Source of the DNA: Circinella umbellata
Lineage: Eukaryota > Mucoromycota > Mucoromycetes > Mucorales > Lichtheimiaceae
Assembly (NCBI GenBank): GCA_025093555.1
Contig: JAIWNF010000033.1
Location: forward strand, 496,001 to 560,000
Direction: 5' to 3'
DNA: 64,000 bases
In this document: piece by piece, positions 12,284 to 22,967 of the stretch
How positions within the stretch are numbered: the first letter of the stretch is position 1
How the letters are laid out: each line of letters begins with the position of its first letter
Made by a program: the position numbers and the translations under genes
Notes under the pieces: generated by a model
What the model was told of the DNA's origin: nothing
Database searches by the model: none
The model's input: only the letters and a program-made list of their open reading frames with translations

Positions 12284-13211
12284 CCGAATGTTTTTATACT
12301 CAATTTATAATGAGAAATATTAGTTAGCTACATAACAGATGCTTGTTTTACGTTTATAGAGAGAACACCACTAATATTATTGTATATTATAATGTTATGC
12401 TTTTATTATATACTCAAGTTCTTTCGGAATGATATATGTTAAAAGTGACAATAATCGTAATATAATAAAATATGGGCACAGAGATATTATATCTTATGCT
12501 ATGGGGCTCTTATAGTATATATAGCTGTATTCATATGTAAATACTACGTCATTTGTGCTGTTGATATAATATAAGTACAGTTTCAAGTAACTGTATGAAA
12601 ATATAATGTATTTTATAATATATTATAATAGAATAGATATAGCAGGATTTGGCCAAGAAAAGATAAAATAGCATACCAAACTTGTAGTAAAAACAAAACA
12701 TAAATTACCCATAGCAGCTATTATAAAAAAAAATGAATAGGACAAAGTGTGTATAAGATATTTTTAGAAACGTCAAGACTAACAACATATATTATGTACA
12801 TCCATTTTTAGCCAGAACTATCACTTCTTTAGGTGAATAGGATTTAAATAAAAAAATATTCATAATTAACTTGCTGGTAAATAAGAGTAATACAAGCTAT
12901 ATATCATATTACCAAGTATAATGTGGTAAACTTGAACTTAGAAGATGGCAGGATAGCAAGAGAGGATCAATAGCACAGCCGTAGGATGGCACGACTAAGG
13001 GTGCCTTCTATATATCATACAATTGCCCCTATTTTAATTGTTTTAAAGTCAGTGGTTGATAAAATGCATTTCTTTATTTTCCATCGTGGTTTTTTTTTCC
13101 ACTCTTTTCAATAAAAGATAACTTCATAAAAAGGAAACCGATCTTATTTACAACCATTGTGGCTTTAAACTTGGAAAGGAGATGTGTGGCCAAGTTAAAA
13201 TAAGGGCAATA
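11840..13211. other. Diverged repeat then right-arm non-coding stretch
   Basis: Up to 12283 this is the diverged mirror of gene A's 3' flank. From 12284 it is identical to the left arm. No gene is seen. The open frame 12055-12303 has no supporting features. Confidence 0.6.
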
Positions 13212-14895
13212 TATATATTTTGCGGAACACTCTGCCTCAGTTGAACAGCAGCATATTCAAGACCATTTCGACGATTATGCACAATTTAATAAAAGACAGG
13301 AAAACGCGTTGATGAGAATGCTAATTCCTAATGATGCTCTTGCTCAACTGTTAGAGATTTAGGTATGCTAACTGTTATATGTCATTTTCATCAAGTCAAT
13401 ATAATAATTATTGTCTTCTTCTTTTTTCTCATACGCATCCCTCGTAATTTAGTCAACAAACACATAATATCAGTATCAACTAGAAAAGGTATTATCAGAA
13501 AAACGTTCAATAGTTCTGTTGAATACCGGAGAGCTACTGACAGTAGCTCTGTACAAGAAGCCTACAAGGTTCTTTTTACTCTCGCTTCTGGAAATGTCCG
13601 CAGCTCAGAATTATAATTATCGATGTCTATCTATTATGATATAACAAGTCTCGCTTGTTGGGATTCTATATTTCTGTCGTTATCTGCGTCGGTTTTGTCC
13701 TTTGATTATAACATTAATATGTCACCTTCTATTCAGCATATTTCATCTTGATTTACTTGAAACTGCTTGAAAAGGACCAACAGAGCGATTTTTGAATATG
13801 ATTGATAAGCCGCGATATTTTACTTTTTTTGAAAATATTATCAACACAGCCTTTAGCTCAACTGGATTTTTTACGCGATATAATGAAGACTTTAGCAATG
13901 TCTCAATCGTCTCCTATGGTCCAGATCCTTTGGATTTGGCATTACTTGTACCGATGCGTCACCCTGGCTCTCTAAGATATGATCCTGTTTTGCAGCAACT
14001 GAAGGCACAAGAAATCTTTTTAGAGATTTGCTGTTCACTGGTGCTTGAGGGAATTGTACGACAACGTCTTAATAATGGTGAAACAGAACCACAGAATCGC
14101 GCTGATCTTTTGAATTGGCTTCAAGATATCCGTCAAGAATATAATCAATACATGGACAACAATCCATTTGGACTTCATTTACATGAAGCAAAACAAACTC
14201 TTTCCGACGTAGAAGATCGAATTCAGTCTGAACGCAGGAAGATTCAAGAACTGCTCGAGGACTTGTATATTCTATTGTTCCATGCCCGCCTGGGATTGCC
14301 CTATTCAGTGACGCCTACCGCGAGTGGTTTCATCACGCAAAATCTGGAAAAGACATGCAGTATTCGACCAACGCGTTCAGCAGCGACCCAACCCGCGATT
14401 TAAATGAAGAAGGAAGATGATTACCTGAAGAAAAGAAAACTAGGAATATATGGTGCACATGCAAATATGGAAAGAAACCAAATGGAACGAGAAAAAATGG
14501 CTTTACTTGATTTGTCGACGGAAACCCATTGGAACCAAACTGACAATCGTGGATTGACCATTGCAACATGTATATTCTGCAGACGGTCTTTATACAAGAC
14601 AAAAAATACAATGCACAGATGTCCAGAACTTGAGCAAGAAGTACTCACATCTGAAAATAATGGTCTATCTTATGATGCATTCGCATTTTATGCCCACGAT
14701 ATGTTGGATGCTATCGAATTTGACCTTGAAGATAAAGAACAAGTTCCAGTCATGGATGAACATGATGCCGCCACAATTCTAAACCAACGCAACTACAAAA
14801 ATCGAAATAATTGCGTAGAAGGGTCATTAGGTCTTGTGTATGCAGCACTTGATTCATCTGATGGATTTTTGATTACCCAAGCAGTTGACAGATAA
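13212..14895 (+). pseudogene. Gene B, broken paralogue of gene A (right copy)
   Basis: Mirror image of 5327-7010. Readable segments are about 13212-13361 (matches gene A exon 2), about 13550-13616 and 13640-13767 (exon 3 start), 13771-14403 (exon 3) and 14404-14895 (exon 4 with the CCHC motif). TGA at 13768-13770 replaces a Trp codon. No GIY-YIG exon lies upstream, and the C-terminal 155 residues of gene A are absent. The segments 13792-14403 and 14404-14895 translate identically in both arms. Confidence 0.8.
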
Positions 14896-15773
14896 ATACA
14901 AGCGTCAGATCCTGGACAAGCAACACCACCGGATGATAAAAGAAAGTTTTCATTTAACAAACACAAAGCCATTTTGAAGAAACTCTTCAAATGCTTTTTA
15001 TTGAAATACTTTGTGATAAGCCGCAGCCATGTGACAGTAACGCCATTCAGCCCTCCAATCAAAGGACAACAGTCCAACATCCAGCTTCTCAAAATGCGTA
15101 GCATGAGCATTGTTAGCGACTGGGTAATATTGGCCAAGAGCTTTGGTGACGAACTTGACTTGTACAAGTCCTTGACTGGCGTCCAGGTAATAAAAAAAGA
15201 GTAACTATGGAAACGATTGCTCGGGTGTTAAATATATAATTATATATAGTCATAGAGGACTATTTCAAGAATGCAAATAAAACAAGAAAAAGCCCAGCTC
15301 TTGGTAATTTTGTCAAAGAAAACACACCATTTCTAGTAGCTAAAACAGAACTTGGTGAAGCTTTCCAATCAGTTTGGAAAACTAGATTTCATACCGTGGC
15401 CAAAGAGCTGAATTTGACTATAGTATGTTTCATTATTAGTGTAGTATATAGATATGTTTCTTTATTTTGAAAATTTTGTGACTGAGTACTTTATACTTTT
15501 TTATAGATGTAGTAGTAACAGATTGGTCCAAAGCTTGTGACGGACTCGTTCACTGCTTCACCAATGAAGTGTCAGTATCTAATGGATCTACATCACACTA
15601 CCAATGAAGAAGGTCAACTTAATAGGAAAATAATTGGTACGAAAGTTGATCTCGTCATGAAACAAGGAAACCTTGAATATGGCTGTCTGGAAGCTGGTTG
15701 CCCAGACGATCCAGGTAACACAAAAGCCATCCCCAGAACATTAAAGGATATTTTGAGTCATTTGACAAAATAA
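14896..15773 (+). pseudogene. Decayed gene fragment downstream of gene B (right copy)
   Basis: Mirror of 4449-5326. Pieces lie at 14974-15204 (ending at a possible GTAATA donor), about 15260-15420, and 15537-15773 (stop TAA). The sequence begins exactly where homology between genes A and B stops, so it is joined to gene B by rearrangement. Function unknown. Confidence 0.35.
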
Positions 15774-17309
15774 AGAATATCAAGGTTGCGAGTCTTATTA
15801 TTTCTAGTAAAAATATAACTTAGTACTTGTAATATTTAGTTATTTTAATAATAGTAGGAAATAAAAACAAACAAAATAAAACTCTTTAATACTTTGTTAT
15901 ATACTTTAATAACAGTTCTAAAGACTAAAATAAAAAGCTATTTTTTAACACCAACGTACTTAAACTTTTTCAATTCTATGAGTTATGAAGCTTGGTTAAT
16001 TATTTGATATAGACGATTGATGTTAAAGCTGGATACGTGGGGCTAGTTATCAATATCAGGAAGGTCACTATAGCTATTAATATGAAATATATTGGCTTGG
16101 TCATAATATTTTTTATTTTAAGTTGAAGGGGGGTTCAGGACATCATCACGCAAGTTTACTCAATTTTCCTTTTAGAATTGAGGTTTGGTCTAAATATGAT
16201 TTCTTATTTTATCTGGGATAAAAAGATCATATTAGTATCATTACAACAGTGACCATAGACAATATACGAGACATTTCCAACTTCCAGAATAAAGCAGTAA
16301 ATTACTAGCGTCTATAAAAAGAATATTGCTACTATTAAACATAAGGAAAAAAAGATCATCGGATGACACTAATGAATAAATCGAACACGTGTAGCTAGTG
16401 TCGTATCTTCATAAAGCTATAATAATATGCAAACTGGCATGGGATTTTTTTTCATACAAACAAAGAAAAGTAATAACAAAGGAGACTGACAACCAAAAAC
16501 TATATAAACGCTCTCTTGCTATGATAAATAAAACACAGCAGTAATAGATAATAGTAAATGACCAAATTAGAAGGACTGAACAAAAAAAAATGGGGGATGC
16601 ATGTTGAAAGAGTAAAAATGAGGGGCTAGTAATCATGACATGTATCTTGTGAAAAAAAAAGTTTTGCTGACAAGAGGAAATTATTTACCCTTGGTTGCTG
16701 TACATATTGTGCCTTACTTACTTTCTGCAAGACACCAACCAATCTTCGCGCAGTAGAAGCTCATCCAGCCAAAGCGAAGAAAAGAAGACAAATACTAGTC
16801 TATATTATACCAAAGTAGTTATAAGAATAGGTAGTTGAAGTAAAGAAGTAAGCATATTTAACCAGTGCTTCTTTTTTTATGGCAAATAAATGAATAAAAA
16901 GAGCGTAGGATGGTTTTAGATTCAATACTGAAATACATTTTTTGTGTTCTGCGCCAATTTTAATTAAAAGGGGGGGGGACCACGTTCAACTTGATCATAC
17001 AATAAAGAACTTGGAAGAGATACTGAGAAAATGGCTATTTTAATTGGAAGCAGAGTCCCAGTTTAAAATAAGCATACTGTGGAAGAAAAAGAGATGGTGC
17101 TGTAACGTATAAATATTGAAGGCATTCTTACACTACTACTACTGTAATGGTGTAAGACCATTACGATGACCATAAGGTTGCTGGCCAACATGCGTATCGG
17201 CGGAATACTAAGGATAAACAATAGCACAGCTAAGTATGTGGTTGAGTACAGAATCATTAGAATAGATACTCTATGTAGAAATGTTGACCATTGATATTAG
17301 TAGATATAT
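15774..17309. other. Non-coding stretch of right arm
   Basis: Mirror of 2913-4448, AT-rich, with a 9-G run at 16970-16978. I see no gene. Confidence 0.55.
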
Positions 17310-17834
17310 TGTTACCTCCTATTTGGGATTTTCCCTTATATAATTTTTTTTTCTCATAATTTATTTATTTATTTATTTTTCATTATTATTATTATTATTA
17401 TCAGTACAATCAATATCATCAATCTTATCCCAATATTTCTATTTAAATAAATACAAGAAGTTTTACAGTCAATAATAATTTCACCTTTATCCAATAAGAG
17501 TTAACTATGCGTACCTGAAATTGGATTCGATTCCACCTGAAATAAGATTCGAATTAAGGAGTTAAATAATCAAATAATTAGTATAAAAAGGATAGTTTCT
17601 TCCTTTCACACAAAATAACAATTAGTTCGCTCTCTTTCATTTTTATTGAAATAAACTATTTTCCCGACTATTTGATCGGTTGAATTTGCTGGTTATAAAA
17701 ACCGCCCTTTTCTTTATTTTTCTTTTTATTGAATAAGTTATTGATATAACTTTCCTTATTCCTTGAGTCTTTTACTCGGAATTTCTTATATTTTCTTTTT
17801 ATTTTATTAATAACGATCCGAACGGGACGTAACA
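17310..17834. mobile_element. Solo-LTR-like element, right arm copy
   Basis: Reverse complement of 2388-2912: begins TGTTACC, ends CGTAACA, flanked by ATATAT. It was present before the arms were duplicated or last homogenised. Confidence 0.6.
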
Positions 17835-19363
17835 ATATATTAGCTAGATGTAAGTTAGGTCATAATATTTCAACATATATAAATAGATAGAGGGTTTCCT
17901 AGTATCTGGAAAACCATAATCGATATAATCCCGAGCCTTTTTCTTTACCGAGCCATTTACTGCTATGCTTCCTTGCAAACTGATCCATCGAACCTGATTG
18001 CAGTTTTATAATAGTCGGTTATATGCTGTTATATTTTATTTCTTAATTATGTAGCTTATTATATACTTTTTTTAAAAAAAAGGCTAATAGCTTTCTATCC
18101 AAAAACTTGGAACTTTTAAATGATAGATAAAAAGTAGGGGTACATGATGTCTATGTGCCAAGTTTTCTGAATAAAAATAAATTCGGTCAAAGATATCTAA
18201 AAATGGATTAATAATTTTCTGGATACATTTTTCAACTGTACCTTTAGTAAAGAATAATAAACTGCTATTTTCTCTTTTAAATAATATATTTTTAGAAAGA
18301 AACATGTTAAATACCTTAATGCAGCCTTGTTTAATATATAAGCAACAAAAAGCTGTCCTTTCGATACAGCTACTTTAGTGACTATGATATCATTACACAA
18401 GTATAGACTTAAGTCAGCACTTATAGCCATCAGTATAGAATAATAATATATAGTCTTTTGTAGACATACTCTCCTCGTTTTGTATTAATAATAAATCGAT
18501 TAAATAAGTCTTTTTTTAAAAGTATAATAAAAAAAGTGTTATATCAATTAAAAATCAGTAAAATAAAGAACCAATGGATAAGTCAATGAGACCCAAAAGA
18601 GCAAAATTGAACTGAAGTTTATTGAAATAAAATAGTATCTCTATTTACGTATATGAAATCTTATTATCGGTGGGATATCTATTATAAGTACTGATTCTAT
18701 ATCATTCTCCAAAACCGTTTATAACGGCTACTACTGATATAATTCTTTCCTCAATGTTCCTTCTTTTTTATCCGGATTAATATTAATAAGAAGGAATCAA
18801 AGAGCAACAACTAGCGAGCATTTCTCTTAAGGAACTAACAACAGTTAGTCTATTATTACAATATCATTGCCATGGTAAAATTTTTACTACAGGCAGATTG
18901 TTTCTATGCAACTACTACCAACCAAGTACAAAATTACTTTGTTAAAATATATAGCATTCTATCTAGCTATTCTTCCATAATGGCTTCTATCTCTTTATTT
19001 TTTGTTAATACCAGCCTCACTATACATCAAAATTGCTGGGTTTAAAAAACGTGAGGCAAAAAAAAAAAAAAAAAAAAAAGATAGCAAATCATAATGATAT
19101 AGGTTTCTAATAAAAAAATATTAAAGAAATAACTTTAAAAATTAATAACTTTTGATACAACTGCTCTCTTCTGATGCAACCTATACCATTCGATAGCCCT
19201 ATTTTTTCTCTACACGCTGATATTAAGTTCACCATATACTTACTAGTGATTCACACACATGCCCTAAAGCTACATCTTTAATTAAGCTTTTATTAGTTTT
19301 TTTGCATTTTTATACTTTTTTTTGTCCTATATCATCAAACGGACGTTTCTACAATCATCCGAG
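17835..19363. other. Non-coding stretch of right arm
   Basis: Mirror of 859-2387, with a 22-A run at 19058-19079. No gene seen. Confidence 0.6.
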
Positions 19364-19435
19364 AGCGACATAGCGCAGAGGAAGCGCGTTGGGCTCATAA
19401 CCCAAAGGTCGGTGGATCGAAACCACCTGTCGCTA
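19364..19435 (+). tRNA. Initiator tRNA-Met (CAT), right arm copy
   Basis: Identical to 787-858 on the other strand, with the same perfect cloverleaf and initiator hallmarks (A1:U72, GGG/CCC in the anticodon stem, T-loop ATCGAAA). A five-T run at 19470-19474 is a likely RNA polymerase III terminator. Confidence 0.95.
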
Positions 19436-20222
19436 AAAGATTCGAGTTCAAAAAGAACTTGAGAAATCATTTTTGCGGCGATTTGGTCAGTAATTTTTTT
19501 TTTTTTTTAATAATTTTTTTTTATATATTTTCTTTATATTTTATAAATGTCTAAGGTGATTGGAGACGTTGGAGATGATTCTGACGTTTTTAAAACAGTT
19601 TATTTTATTATTTTTCGTTGATTTTTCATCAAGATATGATCATTTGAAGTGAAGTGATTAGATATTACTATATTTGGTACTAGGTGGTCTATAGTACTTC
19701 TAGATGTTGGGACATGATTCTGCAGTTTTTGAGATAGGTTTGTTTCTTTCTTATTCGAGATATGTGTATAAGATTTGCTAGTAGAATATAAATGTGATCT
19801 ATGACTTGGAGTAATAAAGTAGGCTGTATTATTCTAATAAGTACAACAATAGTTAAATAGTTACTGTAATAACAAATATGAAATATCTTGGTATACATCC
19901 GAAAAACTTTTGTGTGTGAGAAGAAGAATATAGAGTAGACTACTGTACTAAACATCTTGTGGGGTCGTTGCTACCACCGATGATTTAGAAATTAACCCTA
20001 CAGAAAATAGTAATAAGCTTGCTTATCTGGAGGTAGCAGACCTATTTATATATATTCCAAGTGAAAAAGCTTGATTTAATATTGTTTTGTAATGTGATCA
20101 TAGGATAATCATGTTGAATGCGATAAAGTAGTTATCGCTACTATGAGCCACTAACTGTGCTCTTTTCTTTTATCACCACCAGTACTATTAATACTATAGT
20201 ATTATTAAAGTGACTATCCCGC
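19436..20222. other. Outer tip of right arm, no gene seen
   Basis: Mirror of 1-786 with one extra base in the T-run at 19495-19509. It carries the same 16-base palindrome near 20189-20204. Confidence 0.6.
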
Positions 20223-20226
20223 TTGT

Positions 20227-20300
20227 CAGTGGTAATTATGACATTCTGAAGCCCTCAGGAACTTTGTCGGTCAGGCTTGATAAATGTCAGAATACCACTG
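20227..20300. repeat. 74-bp imperfect hairpin just outside the palindrome
   Basis: Ends are CAGTGGTA and TACCACTG (8-base perfect inverted repeat). Further pairing comes from TGACATT/AATGTCA and AAGCC/GGCTT around a loop of about 20 bases. It looks like a MITE-scale hairpin or a solo terminal inverted repeat. The left mirror position lies outside the window. Confidence 0.6.
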
Positions 20301-22967
20301 GCGCAGATAACTAATCACTATTGTTATTACTGCTGGTATGATAATATCTTTGGCCGTATATAAAAAGTATTCCCATTCCATGTGGCCACAACATCCAATA
20401 ACAATGGCATTGAAACGTAAATTAAATGTCTAAATACATACAACTTTACTTTTACTACCTGCATGAAAGATTTAATATCGGTATTGTATATACACCATAC
20501 AAGTGAAATAACAGTGTATTGTATTGTTACTATTTTTTTTTTTTTTGGAAAGTGTGGTTTATTATCATACCTAAATTAAATATAGGTAATATCACTATTA
20601 AAGCGTTCAATGTGTGCTTAAAGTACTTTGTATAAATGTAGTTGTATTTGGATAGAAGTTTTAGTTATGGGAGTTCTTATATGCATGGATATATTACGCC
20701 TGAATCCACAAAAGGGAAATCTTATGATGAGCTTAAGAGACTTTATGCTCAAAGAAAACTATTGTCAGGTCAATAATCTAATTATTAAAAGACTAAAAAA
20801 ATTCAAAAGGTAAAGATATAAATAATTATACTACTAGCAATACCTGGATTACGGCATTACGTGAACCAATAAGATCACGTAGCATAGCTGCTTGTGACAC
20901 TACAATACTAATAATAATAGTAATAATAACGTTGATATAAAGTTGTTTTCAATTTTTATACGTTACAATACAAAGAAATAAGAATAGATATATTAAAATA
21001 GGACGTAACAATGTCCTGAGCCTCTGCAACAACTTTAGCTACTTTTCAAAAAATGGATCAATGTATCTAGTCATTCTTTGTGAACTTATGGTGTTTCGTC
21101 GCAAGACGACATAGTTTGTCATTTTTATCAAGCTGCCATTTTCATGTTTATTGTTAAGATTATACGAGTATTTGTAGCACCAAACGCCATAAGTCCAATC
21201 ACACGTTATCCACATTGTTAGTTAAATGCTGCAAGGGCACATTCTTGTAAGTCTGACAATCACCAAAAGTTTTTAATCTACGCGTTGTCAAAATAAGACC
21301 TCATTGAATACTTTTGAGAATTCCATCTGCCGAACTACAGTGCACAGAGTGTTTACCCCAAATAGGTGATACATGCCAAATTTTCGGATCAAAAAGGTGT
21401 TTCAGAGTATTTCCAATGGCAGAGGTGTACATTGTTGTTGCCTTACTTTTGTGTCTCTATTTCTAATTGAATACGTTTTCGTTGCTGTAGATTACATCAT
21501 AAGAGTCTTGTATGGTGTAGTTTTACAATCTTATATTGCAAAATGAGTTGAGTAGGGAAAATATTACTAATCCCTCAAGTAAGATCCAAGCTTAAATATT
21601 TGTAGCATTGTCAAGAGTCACTCGAGCTTTTTTTAAAAGTGGTGTCCCAAATATTCCGTATGACGATATCGGGTTTTGGTGTCTTAGGAGAATAGTGGTC
21701 TTGTTAACTGGATTGTACTTTACTTATCTATGTTCGAGGAAGCATGTAGAAAAAGTGTTGCCTTCATCTTATTTTTCATTATCAATCACGGCTTTGGAGC
21801 ATTTTGCTAATCCCAAAACATTAATAATCTCGGGAATACTTGACTTTAGTTTTCTTTTATCCTACTTTTGCTACTTATTGGGCTTGTTGATTAGTAAAAA
21901 TGGAGGCCTTTGGGGTTGTTGGGTTTATCTTGACAATGTACTTGTTTGTACCAGCAAAATAACTACTACAAAACATTCTTTTGTCTTCTATTTCCGAGTT
22001 ATCTTACTATCTATTGTAATTATGCATAACTGCTGTATTACTCAAAGTGGAAAGCTACCAATTTGAAATAGTGATGAAGTTATCACTCCCAGAATAAAGA
22101 AAAAAATAATGGTTTACTTCATGTACCATGTCGATTCACAAAGAGGTAAATCAAACATATTAATTAATTATCAAATAATCACATCTCGATAAGCATATAA
22201 CAAGTAACATTTATATACTCTCATACTATAAAATGAATAGTATAAATATTAGCTAGAAAAACTAACACTGTTACTATGAATGTATTTTTTAGTGGAGCAA
22301 AAGTTTCACAATCGGGAATAGTACGTAGTATACAGACAAAATGGCTTGTATAAATTAATTATTACATGAAAAGAAAAAAGGATCATGCACTACTCTGATA
22401 TATAGCCAAGTCTATCCGAATATTTCCAACGGTGGTCTTCAAATCAATAGCTAATATTGTGTTGTACTAAGAGTGATTTTTTTTGGGTGGGCGGACTGAA
22501 AAACATGTCAGGTAAAGTAAGAGTAAAGCTTAGCAGAGAAAAATGAATATATTTAAATAACTTTAGTATTATATCTCTTTTAAATCATAGATGTTTCTTA
22601 ACAGAGGTCATATATAGTCCGAAGATCAATTCTTCTGAATGCAAGTATGCGTTATGTTTATATTGGTATTATTAAACTAATTGTAGAAAAGATACAGTGC
22701 CGATTAAAACTTTTTAAAAAACACACAGTCAGCACACATATGAAAACCAACATGGGAGATATTAACAGTTACTTCAAGCTAGAGAATTCTTTGCTTTGTT
22801 TGATCTATTTTGAGAAGTGACACAAGGATTACCTGGCGGAGTAAGTAGTGTGCCTCTTTTCTAAAAAAGTATGCCTGGATTATAAGCCCTTTAAGAATTT
22901 AGCTTGGATAGTTGTTTCGGGTCATTTTCAAACAATCAAAACAACCAAAAGAAAAAAAAAAAGAAAA
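20301..22967. other. Gene-poor stretch with possible decayed fragments
   Basis: No intact gene found. Plus strand 20650-20770 contains a short protein-like run ending 'YDELKRLYAQRKLLSG' before a stop. Minus strand about 21430-21050 contains frame-broken protein-like runs such as 'IWHVSPIWGKHSVHC' and 'TRYIDPFFEK'. The 152-codon frame at 21608-22066 lacks a recognisable family. An LTR-like end GGACGTAACA lies near 21001-21011, matching one end of the solo LTRs. These look like relics of repeated elements. Confidence 0.4.

Larger units (their letters stand above)
12284..20222. repeat. Right arm of 20.2-kb palindrome
   Basis: Reverse complement of 1-7938. It ends exactly at 20222, opposite base 1. 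Every open frame of the left arm recurs here at mirrored coordinates with identical translation (for example 268-534 and 19689-19955; 5819-6430 and 13792-14403). The 4.3-kb unique centre argues against a simple zero-spacer fold-back read artefact. Mis-joined repeats in assembly remain possible. Confidence 0.95.

Noticed and set aside
1..20222. Zero-spacer fold-back sequencing artefact (missed hairpin adapter)
   Set aside because: There is a 4.3-kb centre containing an intact gene and a diverged inner repeat, which such artefacts do not create. Mis-assembly is still not excluded.
20523..21011. Possible third LTR between TGTTAC at 20523 and GGACGTAACA
   Set aside because: The interior does not resemble the 525-bp element and the flanks do not match; only the 10-base end is shared.
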